DNA from: Liopterus haemorrhoidalis
Lineage: Eukaryota > Arthropoda > Insecta > Coleoptera > Dytiscidae
DNA: 64,000 nucleotides
Assembly: GCA_963971575.1 (NCBI GenBank)
Contig: OZ020622.1
Coordinates: forward strand, 30,410,301-30,474,300
Direction of reading: 5' to 3'
In this document: in pieces, positions 44,331-54,665 of the stretch
How positions within the stretch are numbered: the stretch's first letter is position 1
How the letters are laid out: each line of letters starts with the position of its first letter
Program-made: the position numbers and the translations under genes
The notes under the pieces: generated by a model
The model's database searches: none
The model's input: the letters and a program-made list of their open reading frames with translations, nothing else
Told to the model about the DNA's origin: nothing

Positions 44331-44797
44331 GGTACTTTAAAAGCACTATAAAACGCGCCAAATTATAAAGAAAAACACCGTTATTGAGCGACCGCGCAAG
44401 TTAAACTAAATCAGTGCAATACCTGGTAAAAAGACACTAATATTAGTGCTAAAAGCGCCAAGTTGGCAACAGTGCTCAGTACACTGAAAAATAATGCACT
44501 CACTAAACCTGATTGTCTATGGCTAGATGGGGCACATTGTTAGGGGCAATAAAAATGTTTGATTAGTTGCCGCAAACCTTTGATAATAATTTTCCGGTTT
44601 TACTGTATTTATATCGTCTCGACAAACAGTCTTCTCCTTATCTATCGAAGTGCCATGTTACTAATGTCCGAGTGGGAAGCGGAGACCTCATCAAAGGTCG
44701 GCTCCCGCTGATTTAAAATTGCTTTCTGGAACAGGTGCTCGTATATCTATTTTATAAATAATTTTAGTACACCTCACGCCGTGCTGTTTCTGAATGC
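44331..44797. other. No feature recognised
   Basis: AT-rich sequence with no supported gene or repeat. Confidence 0.45.
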
Positions 44798-45063
44798 GCC
44801 AACGGAGTGGCCGAGCGCATTGAGTCATGCAGTTTGGACTGGTGAAAAACAGTCTGGATTGTGCGGTCGGTGGTTCGAGCCTCCTTCGTTGGTGATATTA
44901 TTCGGGCGAGAATATGTTTACATTACTCCTATTTTCATAATCATCAGCGTTGCCAGACATCCCGATTTTTGCGGTACGTCCCGCTTTATGAACAAGAATA
45001 AATTGTCCCGAATGGGACAGCTAAATTCACAAATTATTCAAAAAAAATAATAATAATAATAAA
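44798..45063 (+). ncRNA. tRNA-derived SINE candidate
   Basis: 44798-44890 is tRNA-like: A box TGGCCGAGCGC (44808-44818, one mismatch), B box GGTTCGAGCCT (44872-44882) and pairing acceptor ends (CCAACGG with TCGTTGG). The long gap between the boxes fits a Leu/Ser-type tRNA ancestor, but the T stem is imperfect. An unrelated body with CCCG(A/C)TTTT repeats and an (AAT)n tail (about 45046-45062) follows. Head, body and short-repeat tail fit a SINE. Confidence 0.5.
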
Positions 45064-45936
45064 TCGTTGAGGTAAGGTCAAAACAATGCGACGGATGCGT
45101 GTGTACGTAATGCCGGCGTGCCGTACGGGAATTTGCACGGAACTTTGCACATTGGTACTTGAAGTAGATATGGACCTGATTTATGAAGATTCAACTTGTT
45201 AAAACCATATTTTGACGTGATTGCGAAAAATCCGAAGGACTTAGCTGCACAAAAATGGCATCAGTTATTTAAGCTATTCGCGAAAAAAAAAAACACTAAA
45301 AATATTTTCCAAAGGGTAGATGATTTGAATTTTGTTGAAAGTTCATAAAAGTAACTTAAAATTACATTTTCCGAAAATGATACTTTTTTTCTCTTCTCCA
45401 GTCAATAAAATATGAATAATATTTTTCGTATACACTTTTTGATTTATTTGGTAGAAGATTAGTGTTAATAATTTCTAGATATTCCATCAATTCTGGTGGT
45501 GTGAGGGTGTCCATATTTTCATTCTAATCAAAGTCGTTCATTTTTATATTTAAACTATAAAAACACAATCAAGTAAATTAACATTAAAATTACATTTTAG
45601 TTTACTTACATTTAGTTCGGTTTACTTTATATTTTACCACGATTTTAGTAAGTTATATTGTTTTTTCACAGTATATGCAGTAGTTTCACTCGACCGTTTT
45701 TCTGTACCAGATTTTTATGCGCATGCGTGAATCCTGGGTAGGACGCGAAGTTTTCTGAAGCAAGACATAACTTTCAAAACTTCGAAACAAGCGGCAGCCA
45801 TATTTTATTATCTGAGCGTCACTTAACATCAGAAGAAATATTTGCTTTATTTGTGCCGGTAGTAGAGTGAATTGACATTTATTAGTATTCTATTTGTGTA
45901 TTTTTATGTATATTTTTTTATGAACAATATTTAATG
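45064..45936. other. No feature recognised
   Basis: AT-rich sequence. I see no supported gene, RNA or repeat before the piggyBac element. Confidence 0.5.
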
Positions 45937-45940
45937 TTAA

Positions 45941-46871
45941 CCCTTAAACGACAACATGGGGTCTTATGCGACCCCGCTACATTTAAATTTGGTGCCAATT
46001 TTCAACAGCGTGCCGCTACCGAGCAATGCTTCTATCTACCTTCTTAGCTTAATCGGCAGTAACTATTGTGACTTTGTCGAGTTTGTGTCGTTCACAGTCT
46101 TTGCAGTAGATCGGGCTGGGGTCACATACGACCCGTGTTGTTGTTTAAGTGTTTTAAAAAATGGCTTCAAGTAGTAGTTATTTGAACGAAAAAGAGCTTG
46201 AAGATATTGTTAGACAATATGAAGCAGAAGAATCCGACACTGAATGTTTAGATGCGTTGTCACTTTCGTGGTTGATACTTTCGATCAATTATGCCACTCA
46301 AAATCGGTTTCCAGAAGAACTAAAAGGTGACCGCTTCGAATTTTTTACGGAATGCTTGATGGAGGAGCTATTAATGCCTTTGTAATCTACAAAGCTAATA
46401 TTTACAATCCTGCTTTGAAACCCATTCCCAGAAGGGAGTTTTTAAAAAAATTAGGGTTTCAGCTTGTTACAGAGCAACTGAAAAAACGTCTGGAAGTGAA
46501 AAACCTACCACAGCTACTGAGACCGTCCATTATGGAAATTTTAGGACACGAAGAAGAAACCATCACTCCTATTAACGTGTCTTCTAAGAGATGTGCAGTT
46601 TGTCCAAGAAAACGCGACCGAAAAGGCCGCCATAAGTGCGTAAAGTGTAATAGGAACATATGTGCAGAGCATAGTTTAAGCATATGCTAATTTTGTAATT
46701 AATCAATTTAATTTGTTCTTATGTTTTTTTTTTTCTATAAAAAGTATTACATTCTTCATTGTTATTTCTAAAATAAATTTTTTACTAAAAAATATCGAGT
46801 TTTTATGTGGGGTCACATATGACCCCGTGTTGTCTACTACGGCACAAAAGTTGCATGTTGTTATTTAAGGG
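45941..46871 (+). mobile_element. Internally deleted piggyBac-type transposon
   Basis: TTAA on both sides (45937-45940, 46872-46875). The inverted ends are CCCTTAAACGACAACATG and, on the other side, CCCTTAAATAACAACATG. Inside are palindromes of the form GGGGTCnnATnnGACCC at 45958, 46118 and 46806. TTAA duplication with CCC ends is diagnostic of piggyBac. At 931 bp it is far shorter than an autonomous element and holds only the two ends of the transposase gene. Confidence 0.93.
46161..46690 (+). pseudogene. piggyBac transposase remnant (N-terminus plus C-terminal Cys-rich domain)
   Basis: 46161-46345 encodes an acidic N-terminal piece (LNEKELEDIVRQYEAEESD...). 46352-46690, in another frame, encodes the end of the catalytic region (LDGGAINAFVIYK) and the C-terminal zinc-binding domain (CAVCPRKRDRKGRHKC, CNRNICAEHS). 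The central DDD catalytic domain is gone. The intact Cys-rich domain binds subterminal DNA in known piggyBac proteins, and three candidate palindromes are present here. Confidence 0.85.
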
Positions 46872-46959
46872 TTAAGATAGGGTTAATTTATATTGTTTTG
46901 GACAAGTTTAGTTTTAGTGCTTTCAGACATTTTCATAAATTTTAGAGCTATACTCTGTA

Positions 46960-47325
46960 AGTCTTATGAATTCTGCTCTTAGTTGTAAGAATAATAATAA
47001 TACTCTTATTTACAGAAAAATAGTATATTAAAAAAAGCATGAGCATGAGCAAAAAACAGAGGTCATCACTCCTAAAATCGACGTAATGAGCAAAAAAAAA
47101 GGTCCTTACTTCGAAAATAGAAGTGATGAGCAAAAAAAAGGTCCTCACTCCCAAAATCGACATAATGAGCAAAAAAAAAGGTCCTCACTTCCAAAATAGA
47201 AGAGATAAAAACAAGTAACCAGCAAAAAAGAGTATATTCAGGGTTTAAGTAAGAGTATAGAAAATAATACTCAAAAAAGAGTATAATACTCTTAAAAAGA
47301 GTACGTCTGGTCACCCTATGTTTTC
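46960..47325. repeat. Minisatellite GATGAGCAAAAAAAGGTCCTCAC, locus 1
   Basis: About four imperfect copies of a 35-60-base unit (ATGAGCAAAAAAAAGGTCCTCACTnCCAAAAT) lie at 47040-47200, followed by AAGAGTAtaatactC repeats and the sequence GTCTGGTCACCCTA (47308-47321). A longer array of the same unit is at 62300-62640. The frames through it are repeat artefacts. Confidence 0.8.
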
Positions 47326-49250
47326 AGACAGTTTTATAAATTAGTGCTTAGTGTTACGTAGTTATTAACAAATTATTTCATCATGCCTGTGCACGGAGGC
47401 AGATGGTGCTCCCATGCGAACTGTAAGCATAATGGTAAAACCAACAGTCAGCTGAGTTTTTTTAGATTCCCACGAGACACTGAGAGGTAATAGGTAATAA
47501 ACGAGATTTTTTTAAAATTATTAGTTCTTTAAATAAATTACATTTGTTGCAGATGTACTGTATGGATCAGAAATATTGGCAGACTTGATCTTCTAACTAA
47601 AGATAATTACGCTGAATATTGTTAATAAATTTAATACTTTAATAAATTTTAATAATTATTGTAAACAATAATTGCAGGCTTTGCAATGTACACTTCAGCG
47701 AAGATATGTTTACGAATAAACTACACAATCGTTTACGTATGTATGCTGTACCTGAAGTTTGCGAAGGTATGAACATCTATTCATTAATTATTTTGCAATA
47801 TGATTTTGTATTTTCCTTAATAAAACTATTGGTTCTAGGTGCTAAAACTGTTGCTTCACATAGCAGTGTCAAGACATCTGTAGAGGTGTCAGTAAATATT
47901 GATACAGAAGAAGATGTACATGGCAGCAATCAGTCATTTAAGATTGATGACTCTAATAATTATGCTACGCAAGACGTATCACATTCATTATATATATCAT
48001 CTGGGAGCATAGGTAATATTTCCCTTATTTTTTAAATTAACATTACTATATGCAAGCTACATTCATTCATTCATTCATATTTATCATTGCCAGCGATAAA
48101 AATTATTTTTTCCATGATCAGGAGTAGAAGTCAGTTTTTGTGACATAAATATGGAGATTAACGCCCTAACGAGTTTTTATATAATAATAATAATGAATGT
48201 GACCAAATCTTAGAACTTTTGTAATTTTGTCTCGGTGTATTTGTAGCCCTCAGGCTTCAAACTACATCTCATGAAAAATCATGCCTTACTTGGATGTATA
48301 ATATAATATTTTATTATAGATTTATATTATCATCAGACTTGTTATTATATATTATTTATTTTTTTAAAATTTATTTTCAGATGCATCTATTCAAACACCA
48401 CCTTGGCTGTCTGCACAAACTCCGACGAAAATGAAGTTAAAAAAAACAGATGAAACAATTACTAAGGCAAGCCAAACCAACAGCAATTAAAGAAGACTGG
48501 AATACTTTTGAAAATTTTAGCAAGATGTATAATATATTCTTACCAGAAAAATTTGCCAAATTAACAAGACTACAAGCAAATTTGCACCAGGAGATGGCTA
48601 AGGGTAGGAGATATACTAAAGAATACAAGCAGTTTGCTTTAAATTTGTATTTTCTCAGCCCGAAATCATACAGGTTTTTAAAGTCAACCTGTAACTTGCC
48701 ATCAAAGAGCACCTTATCGAGAATGACATCAAAGTGGTCTTTCCGAGTTGGTTTTGATGAATTTGCGTTTGAAGTCCTCAAACTAAAAATAGAAAAAATG
48801 GCTGATACATATAAAGATTGCATTCTGTGTGCTGATGAAATGGCCATAAAAAGTAATTTATTTTATAATATAAAGACGGATGAAATTATAGGTTATCATC
48901 AAACCAATGGTACCCAGACCTATGAACCTGCTAGGTCAGTTTTAGTGCTGATGGCACGTGGAATCCATGAAAACTGGAAACAACCAATAGGTTATTTCTT
49001 TGTACATTCTACATGTAAAGGAAATGAGTTAATAAGTATACTTTATAATGGCATTAGAAAATTGACTACGATAGGGCTAAAAGTGTTTAGTATTGTAACT
49101 GACTGTGGCTCAAATTTCATACAGTTCGCAAATGAAGTAGGCGTTAAACCTGACAGGCCGTACTTCATGGTGGATGAGTAGAAATTTTTTTATATTTTTG
49201 ATACGCCACATCTTTTAAAGGCCACGAGAAATAATTTCTTTAAAAACAAC

Positions 49251-49917
49251 GGGTAAAATGTAGAATAGTGGACGACTGCGATGAGGTGGGGATATTTGAG
49301 AAATAATAGGCGTGACCATCGAAAAATACCTAAAAACCAGTGCTTCTCAAACAATCACTTCTCATTTACGTTACAACAAAATGTACATATCTAAGATAGT
49401 GTTTTGTCATTAAACTACAAGATGGGTAGCTCGCTTCGCTCGGATTCTTCTAACCAAGCCCTTATTATCCTAACCTAACCTAAGATAGTGTTTTGTCATT
49501 AAACTAGAAGATGGGTAGCTCGCTTCGCTCGGCTTTTTCTAACCAAACCCTTACTAACCTAACCTAAGATAGTGTTTTGTCATTAAACTAGAAGATGGGT
49601 AGTTCTCTTCGCCCTGAATTTGCACTTTTGCTCTGTTTGCACTGTTTCCATGTTTTAATTCACTTAAAATTTATTTTTAGGTGGTTTATAAAAAAAAATA
49701 ACAATAACCTAAGATAGTGCTTTTAAGGTGAATCACTGTCCCTGGGCCTGCACAGAACGTACGGGTACTCCAGCTAGTTATATTATCTTTTAATTATAAT
49801 CTTTATATATTATTGGTCTTTGTTTGAGAAGTACTGGTTTTATGTAACGTTGTTGGCCACGCCTCTCCTTTCTCAAATATCCCCCACCAGATTCGTCCAT
49901 CATTCTACATTTTAGCC
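49251..49917. mobile_element. 667-bp MITE inside the P-type transposase
   Basis: The ends GGGTAAAATGTAGAAT and, inverted, GGCTAAAATGTAGAAT are followed by further matching bases up to GGGATATTTGAGAAA (about 50 bases of TIR). Perfect 8-base duplicates AAAACAAC (49243-49250 and 49918-49925). Inside are three tandem copies of an 84-90-base unit beginning CTAAGATAGTGTTTTGTCAT (49391, 49481, 49565). No coding capacity. Likely hAT- or P-type. Confidence 0.92.
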
Positions 49918-50015
49918 AAAACAACATAATATGTGATAGTAATGAAATAAATAAAAAGTGGTTACTTGATTTTTATGCCAATGATAAAAAATTGCACAAC
50001 AGGCTCAAGATTATT

Positions 50016-50815
50016 ACAGTAAAGGTTGTCTCGTAACGTTCTGACCAATCAGAGCGTGAGAGGGAATACGTCATAGTACGGATTAATTCAAACTAGAATA
50101 CAAAAGGTGCATGTTTTTAAATATTTTTATTGACTGTATACATAATAGATATTTATTTCAAAACAGTTCTACTGAATAAATTATAAAAAAAAAAATATAT
50201 ATTATAAAAACCTAAGGATATTTTCTACTGATTTATATAAAATTTAAGGTGATGGGTATTTGTATTATAGTTAATAAATAACAATAAAATCGAATATAAA
50301 TATAATTTTAGGTATATTTAAATAAAAATAGAAAAACAAATTGCTATAATAATATAGTAATTAATAAAATTGGAGGTTATATCTGTTTTTAAAAACGGCT
50401 GAACGTATTTTGGAGTAGAACCAGGATCAAATATAAGCATGATATCTCAAAATTTTCTTTCTTAAAAAATTGTTTATAATAAAACAAATCTTATTTGTTC
50501 TATGTATTTTTTCAATTTGATGAATATTAGGGTAGTTAGCCTAAAACATTGAAATATTTCACTTCACATAAAAAATGAATGTAAGAAAATTTATTTAGAA
50601 TGAAGAAAATTTCCTTTTATGTTCAATAAGATGAATAATGGGGGGAGGGAGCATGAGGAGCGCTACTTATACTCTTGAAATATCTCACTTATTATTTACT
50701 TAATGAGAAAAGTGACACTAAACACACTAAGAAGAAATTAAAACCAGTAGAAAATCAAAAAATTAAACGAGATTTTTACATTTATAGACAAAAAGTAATA
50801 ATCTTGCAACAGGCT
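50016..50815. other. Intron or insertion within the P-type transposase
   Basis: Coding similarity stops near 50015 and resumes at about 50816 after TTGCAACAG, a plausible splice acceptor. The interval is AT-rich with no gene. I found no clear target duplication, so an intron is as likely as an insertion. Confidence 0.4.
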
Positions 50816-51311
50816 AGCATCGAAATTGACTGATACGCACATGTTCCCGAATAACTTTCAAAAGATGAAAGTTAATTATGCAGCACAAGTCTTTAGTGCA
50901 ACAGCGGCTGCGGCTATGACAACGTATGTGTCTTTAGGGGTTATGTCAGCAGAAGCACTACCAACCATACAGTTTATAGAAGACCTGGATAAATTATTTG
51001 ACATGCTCAATTCAAGTAGGGAAACGGTAGGATTTAAAACTAGCAGAGCACCATTTACAGGCAAAGATGAGCAAGTAAATTTTTTATTAAAAATGGAGAA
51101 TGTTTTTGCTCGATGCAGCATTCTGGATAATAATAATAAAAATATAACAAAAAAAACTAAATTTCGCCATACTTGGCAAACCACTATAAATTATATCGTA
51201 AAAATACAAGAGACATTATAATAAGCTATAATAAGAAGCATTATAATGATATAATTTAAATTATAATAAGCCAAATTTCAATAATTTTGATAATTCAACT
51301 ATAAAAATATT

Positions 51312-52656
51312 TCAATAGCTGACGTGGAAGAATCAATAAATAAGTTGCTACCTAAAAGGTCCTACGGACCTGACCTAATACCTCCTTACATTTTGAAAGG
51401 ATGCATTGCAGCTTTTGTATTACCTTTACAAATAGTATTCAATTTGTCACTATCCACAAAAAAAATTCCTAATAAATGGAAATTAGCTCGTGTTTGTCCT
51501 ATTTTTAAAACGGGTGATAAACGTATATTCGAAAATTATAGGTCGGTTTCTATACTGTCATCTCCAGCGAAGGCGTTTGAACAAATCGTGTATAAATTTG
51601 TGTACGAACGAGTATCTTGTGTTATAACTCCATATCAGCATGGGTTCGTGGCATCCAAATCTACGGTAACAAATTTGATGCAAATAACAAATTTTATAGC
51701 TAACAATGATAACATAGATGATAACACAAACAGATGTCATTTATTTGGACATGAGCAAAGCATTTGACAGGATTAAACATGATTCAATTATAAGAAATTT
51801 GGAAAAATATGGTTTTTCGTTTAATCTTTGCAAGTGGTTTGTCTCCTATTTGGAAAACAGGTTTCAATATGTTGAATATGACATACATCAATCCATAACT
51901 TATCGTTTAATTACAGGTGTTCCGCAAGGATCTAACCTTGGGCCTCTACTCTTTCTTTTGACAGTCAATGAAATCACAAATTTACTAAAAAATTGCGATT
52001 GTTTAATGTTTGCAGATGATATAAAACTTTATAGAACAATATGTAATGCCAACGACTGTCAAATATTAGAGAAAAATATCTGTATATTAGAAACCTGGTG
52101 TCAAAACAATGGTTTGTGCTTTAATGCAAATAAATGCAAAATGATATCATTTTCAAGAAAAAAAGAAGTGCTCACATATCAATACAAAGTAAACAAACAG
52201 TCCATAGAAAGAGTAGATACTTTTAAAGATTTAGGAGTCCTCTTCGACTCTAAATTAACATTTCAACCTCATATTCATCATATTGTTCCCCAAGCATCCA
52301 AGAACCTTGGTTTTATACTACGAACGGGCTATGAGTTCAAAAATTGTAAAACCTATCTTCAGCTATTCAATGCTTTTGTCAGATCAAAACTGGAATATGC
52401 ATCTATAATATGGTCCCCATACCAAGCGAAATCCATAAATATAATAGAGAGAATTTAGACAAGAATGCTTAGAATGGTTGAATATAGGTTAACCAAGGTA
52501 TATCCCAAATATGTGTCAAGTGTAGATTTGCGGAATAAATATGAGGTTGTTACACTAGAGAAAAGACGTAATATATATAGTGTACTGTTTTTGCATAATA
52601 TTTTAAACAATAAAATTCATTGTTCAGACATCTTATCTGATATTAGTATACGTGTG
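51312..52656 (+). pseudogene. LINE D ORF2 RT (frameshift and nonsense)
   Basis: Starts mid-RT: YGPDLIPPYILKGC, NYRSVSILSS, then after a frameshift near 51730 DMSKAFDRIKHD, GVPQGSNLGPL and MFADD (52009-52023), then DLGVLFDSKLTF. A TAG at 52456-52458 interrupts the same frame. After the errantivirus the C-terminus resumes at 60355-60546 with SMRVRNNIF and RMLSLFNQL. Jockey/CR1-type RT, non-functional. Confidence 0.88.
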
Positions 52657-53032
52657 AGTTATGTATATCCTAATATTTAACTAACGAATAGATGCTCTTA
52701 TTCTATGTTTATATAGCGGCAATGGTCACACTAACAAAGGTCCATTCATTCATACATTGTAATACAAAATATGATAATTTAATATTAGAACCTTATCTAT
52801 AACAAAATTGCTAATTAAGGAGTTTTTACTGTAAAAATGACATCATTGATATAACAAAGATGCTTATTGTATTATATTGTTAAATCAGCATAAAACCTGT
52901 ATAAAAACCCTATGCAATAGAGTTTCACCGAGTTCTATTTTGTAAATGAACCTGTGTAGTTCAGAATATTTAATCTTCTTATTTGAAATAAAGTTTTTTA
53001 AAAACAAATAAATCTTTGCAATTTATTTAATT
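52657..53032 (+). repeat. 5' LTR of the errantivirus
   Basis: Contains TATAAAAA (52900-52907), then TTTCACCGAGTT about 25 bases downstream as the likely start region, and AATAAA (52987-52992) as polyadenylation signal. U3, R and U5 can therefore be assigned roughly. Partner at 59975-60350. Confidence 0.93.
52900..52940 (+). promoter_or_regulatory. LTR core promoter
   Basis: TATAAAAA at 52900-52907 with AGAGTTTCACCGAGTT downstream. Position within the LTR and downstream polyadenylation signal fit a retroelement RNA polymerase II promoter. Predicted from sequence only. Confidence 0.6.
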
Positions 53033-53050
53033 GGCGCAGTCGGTAGGATA
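53032..53050 (+). promoter_or_regulatory. Primer binding site, tRNA-Ser type
   Basis: TGGCGCAGTCGGTAGGATA starts at the last LTR base. This is the primer site described for errantiviruses such as 17.6, 297 and ZAM, complementary to the 3' end of a serine tRNA. It supports placing this element in that lineage. Confidence 0.85.
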
Positions 53051-53167
53051 CGTAAACAGTGTTTTAGACCGAAAACTCAAAAATTAAAAGTTTGAGTTTA
53101 ATTCGTTAAAGTCATCACTGTTCCGTTTCTACGGTTTATTACGGTCCATAAACGTTATAAGAAGAAA

Positions 53168-53352
53168 CCTACAGAGCCGCTATACGCAGTGCCAAGGAAA
53201 AGTACCTACAGAGCCGCTAAACGCAGTGCCAAGGGAAGTAACCTACAGAGTCGCTAAACGCAGTACCAAGGGAAAGAAACTACAGAGCCGCTAAACGCAG
53301 TGCCCAGGGGAAGATCCTACAGAGCCGCTAAACGCAGTGCCCAGGTCTTCAC
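53168..53352 (+). repeat. Five 37-bp repeats in the errantivirus leader
   Basis: CCTACAGAGCCGCTAAACGC recurs at 53168, 53205, 53242, 53279 and 53316, exactly 37 bases apart with few changes. It lies between primer site and gag, GC-richer than its surroundings. The Drosophila gypsy leader holds tandem insulator-protein sites at the same place. The unit here does not look like the Su(Hw) site, so any insulator or packaging role is inference. A 70-codon frame across it (53300-53512) is probably a repeat artefact. Confidence 0.88.
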
Positions 53353-53621
53353 ATCATCAAATTCAAGAACTCCACGACACAGAGCGCGCAGTGCGAGTGC
53401 CAGTCAACCCGGTGAGCCTGAACGTCAAGAGCCGTATCAGCATCACCTAGCCTGCCAGAATCAAGTGTTCAAGTGTTACAAATGTATTTCACCACGCTAT
53501 TGGCAAGCATAATTTTACTGTAAGTAATTATTAATATTTTTTGTAATAAATATTCAATCTGGAGAATAATTCAGAATTATTAGAAATAGTATCAGAAATA
53601 GAAAATAATCTCAACGTCACA

Positions 53622-54665
53622 ATGGCTGAAAGAATTCAGAAAATTAACTTTGCATTAAAATCAATTCCGGAATATAATGGAGACCCAAATAAATTAAGTA
53701 ATTTTATTAATACTGTAAACTCAGTTCAGTCTCTCTTCTGCACTATCACTCCACCTTTGGATGATTTTGATAAAGCAATAACATTTTTAAATATTAAAAA
53801 TAAAGTAACTGGACGCGCTTTAGACAGTATTAAAGATCTAGAATTAAATAGCTGGGACGGATTACGTTCGCATCTAATAAATACTTTTAAAGATAAAACA
53901 AATTCAGTGACCATAATAAATGAATTATTAAAAATACAAAACATCAAAAGTCCATATAAACTATTAGAAATAACTAAAGAAAAATTCCTTAGTTTTAAAT
54001 CGAGAATTGGTATTGAAGAAATGGATCCAAACGTAAAATTAATAATGATCAAGTTTGCTGAAAACTTAGTGGTAAACAATTTCATTTCAACCATCAATGA
54101 CCCATACAGAAATAATCTAGCTACCAGAAATCCACAAACAATAGATGAGATAGAAATATTAATGGAAAATGATTTCCAATATTTAAAATTCAACACTAAT
54201 CTTAATATAAAACCTTCTATTACCAAACAATTACCACACATTCCACCCCAAAAATTTCCAGGAACAAGTTTTCCTACTGGACCAATAAATTTCCAGCAGA
54301 AAAATAATACTAATCAAAATTTTGTTCCTAGACAACGAGTTAAAAATGCCCAATATATTAAACCTACGCCCATGACCATACAGACTAAACAAACATTTCA
54401 ACCTAAACAAAATTTCTCGGGACAAAATAACTATTTTACACATCAAAATAAACAATTTGGGATACAGAAACCAAATTACATAGCAGAAGAAATTAATAAC
54501 ACGGAAACTTTCGATGAAAATCGGTATTCGGAAGATCAAAATTTTAGTAATGAATATAATTACTATCCGGAAGAAGATTTAGAAATCGGGATCGAACAAG
54601 ACGAAAATGTTACGGAACAAAATTCTTTTTTAGAGATTCCCCCAGATATTCAGGAGAGCTCTTGA
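53622..54665 (+). CDS. Errantivirus Gag
   Basis: 347 codons, intact, from the ATG in a CACAATGGCTG context. It forms the particle shell around the element RNA. The N-terminal half (ALKSIPEYNGDPNKLSNFI... and ITFLNIKNKVTGRALDSIK) matches the capsid region of gypsy/17.6-type Gag. The C-terminal half is Asn/Gln/Pro-rich with an acidic end. There is no CCHC zinc knuckle, which is normal for this lineage. The end overlaps pol, which lies in the -1 frame. Confidence 0.88.
   Translation: MAERIQKINFALKSIPEYNGDPNKLSNFINTVNSVQSLFCTITPPLDDFDKAITFLNIKNKVTGRALDSIKDLELNSWDGLRSHLINTFKDKTNSVTIINELLKIQNIKSPYKLLEITKEKFLSFKSRIGIEEMDPNVKLIMIKFAENLVVNNFISTINDPYRNNLATRNPQTIDEIEILMENDFQYLKFNTNLNIKPSITKQLPHIPPQKFPGTSFPTGPINFQQKNNTNQNFVPRQRVKNAQYIKPTPMTIQTKQTFQPKQNFSGQNNYFTHQNKQFGIQKPNYIAEEINNTETFDENRYSEDQNFSNEYNYYPEEDLEIGIEQDENVTEQNSFLEIPPDIQESS
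54626..54632 (+). promoter_or_regulatory. -1 ribosomal frameshift site T TTT TTA
   Basis: In Gag frame the codons read TCT TTT TTA, so the heptamer T TTT TTA is in the correct phase for X XXY YYZ slippage, the same heptamer used by some retroviruses. The -1 frame is open from here into pol with no stop, and the gag stop (TGA, 54663-54665) follows 31 bases downstream. This would give a Gag-Pol fusion. I did not confirm a downstream RNA structure. Confidence 0.75.

Noticed and set aside
45956..46174. 72-codon frame at the piggyBac left end
   Set aside because: Lies in terminal and subterminal repeat sequence; no transposase similarity.
53300..53512. 70-codon frame in the errantivirus leader
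   Set aside because: It runs through the 37-bp repeats and precedes gag; Arg/Ser-rich text without motif. More likely leader RNA.
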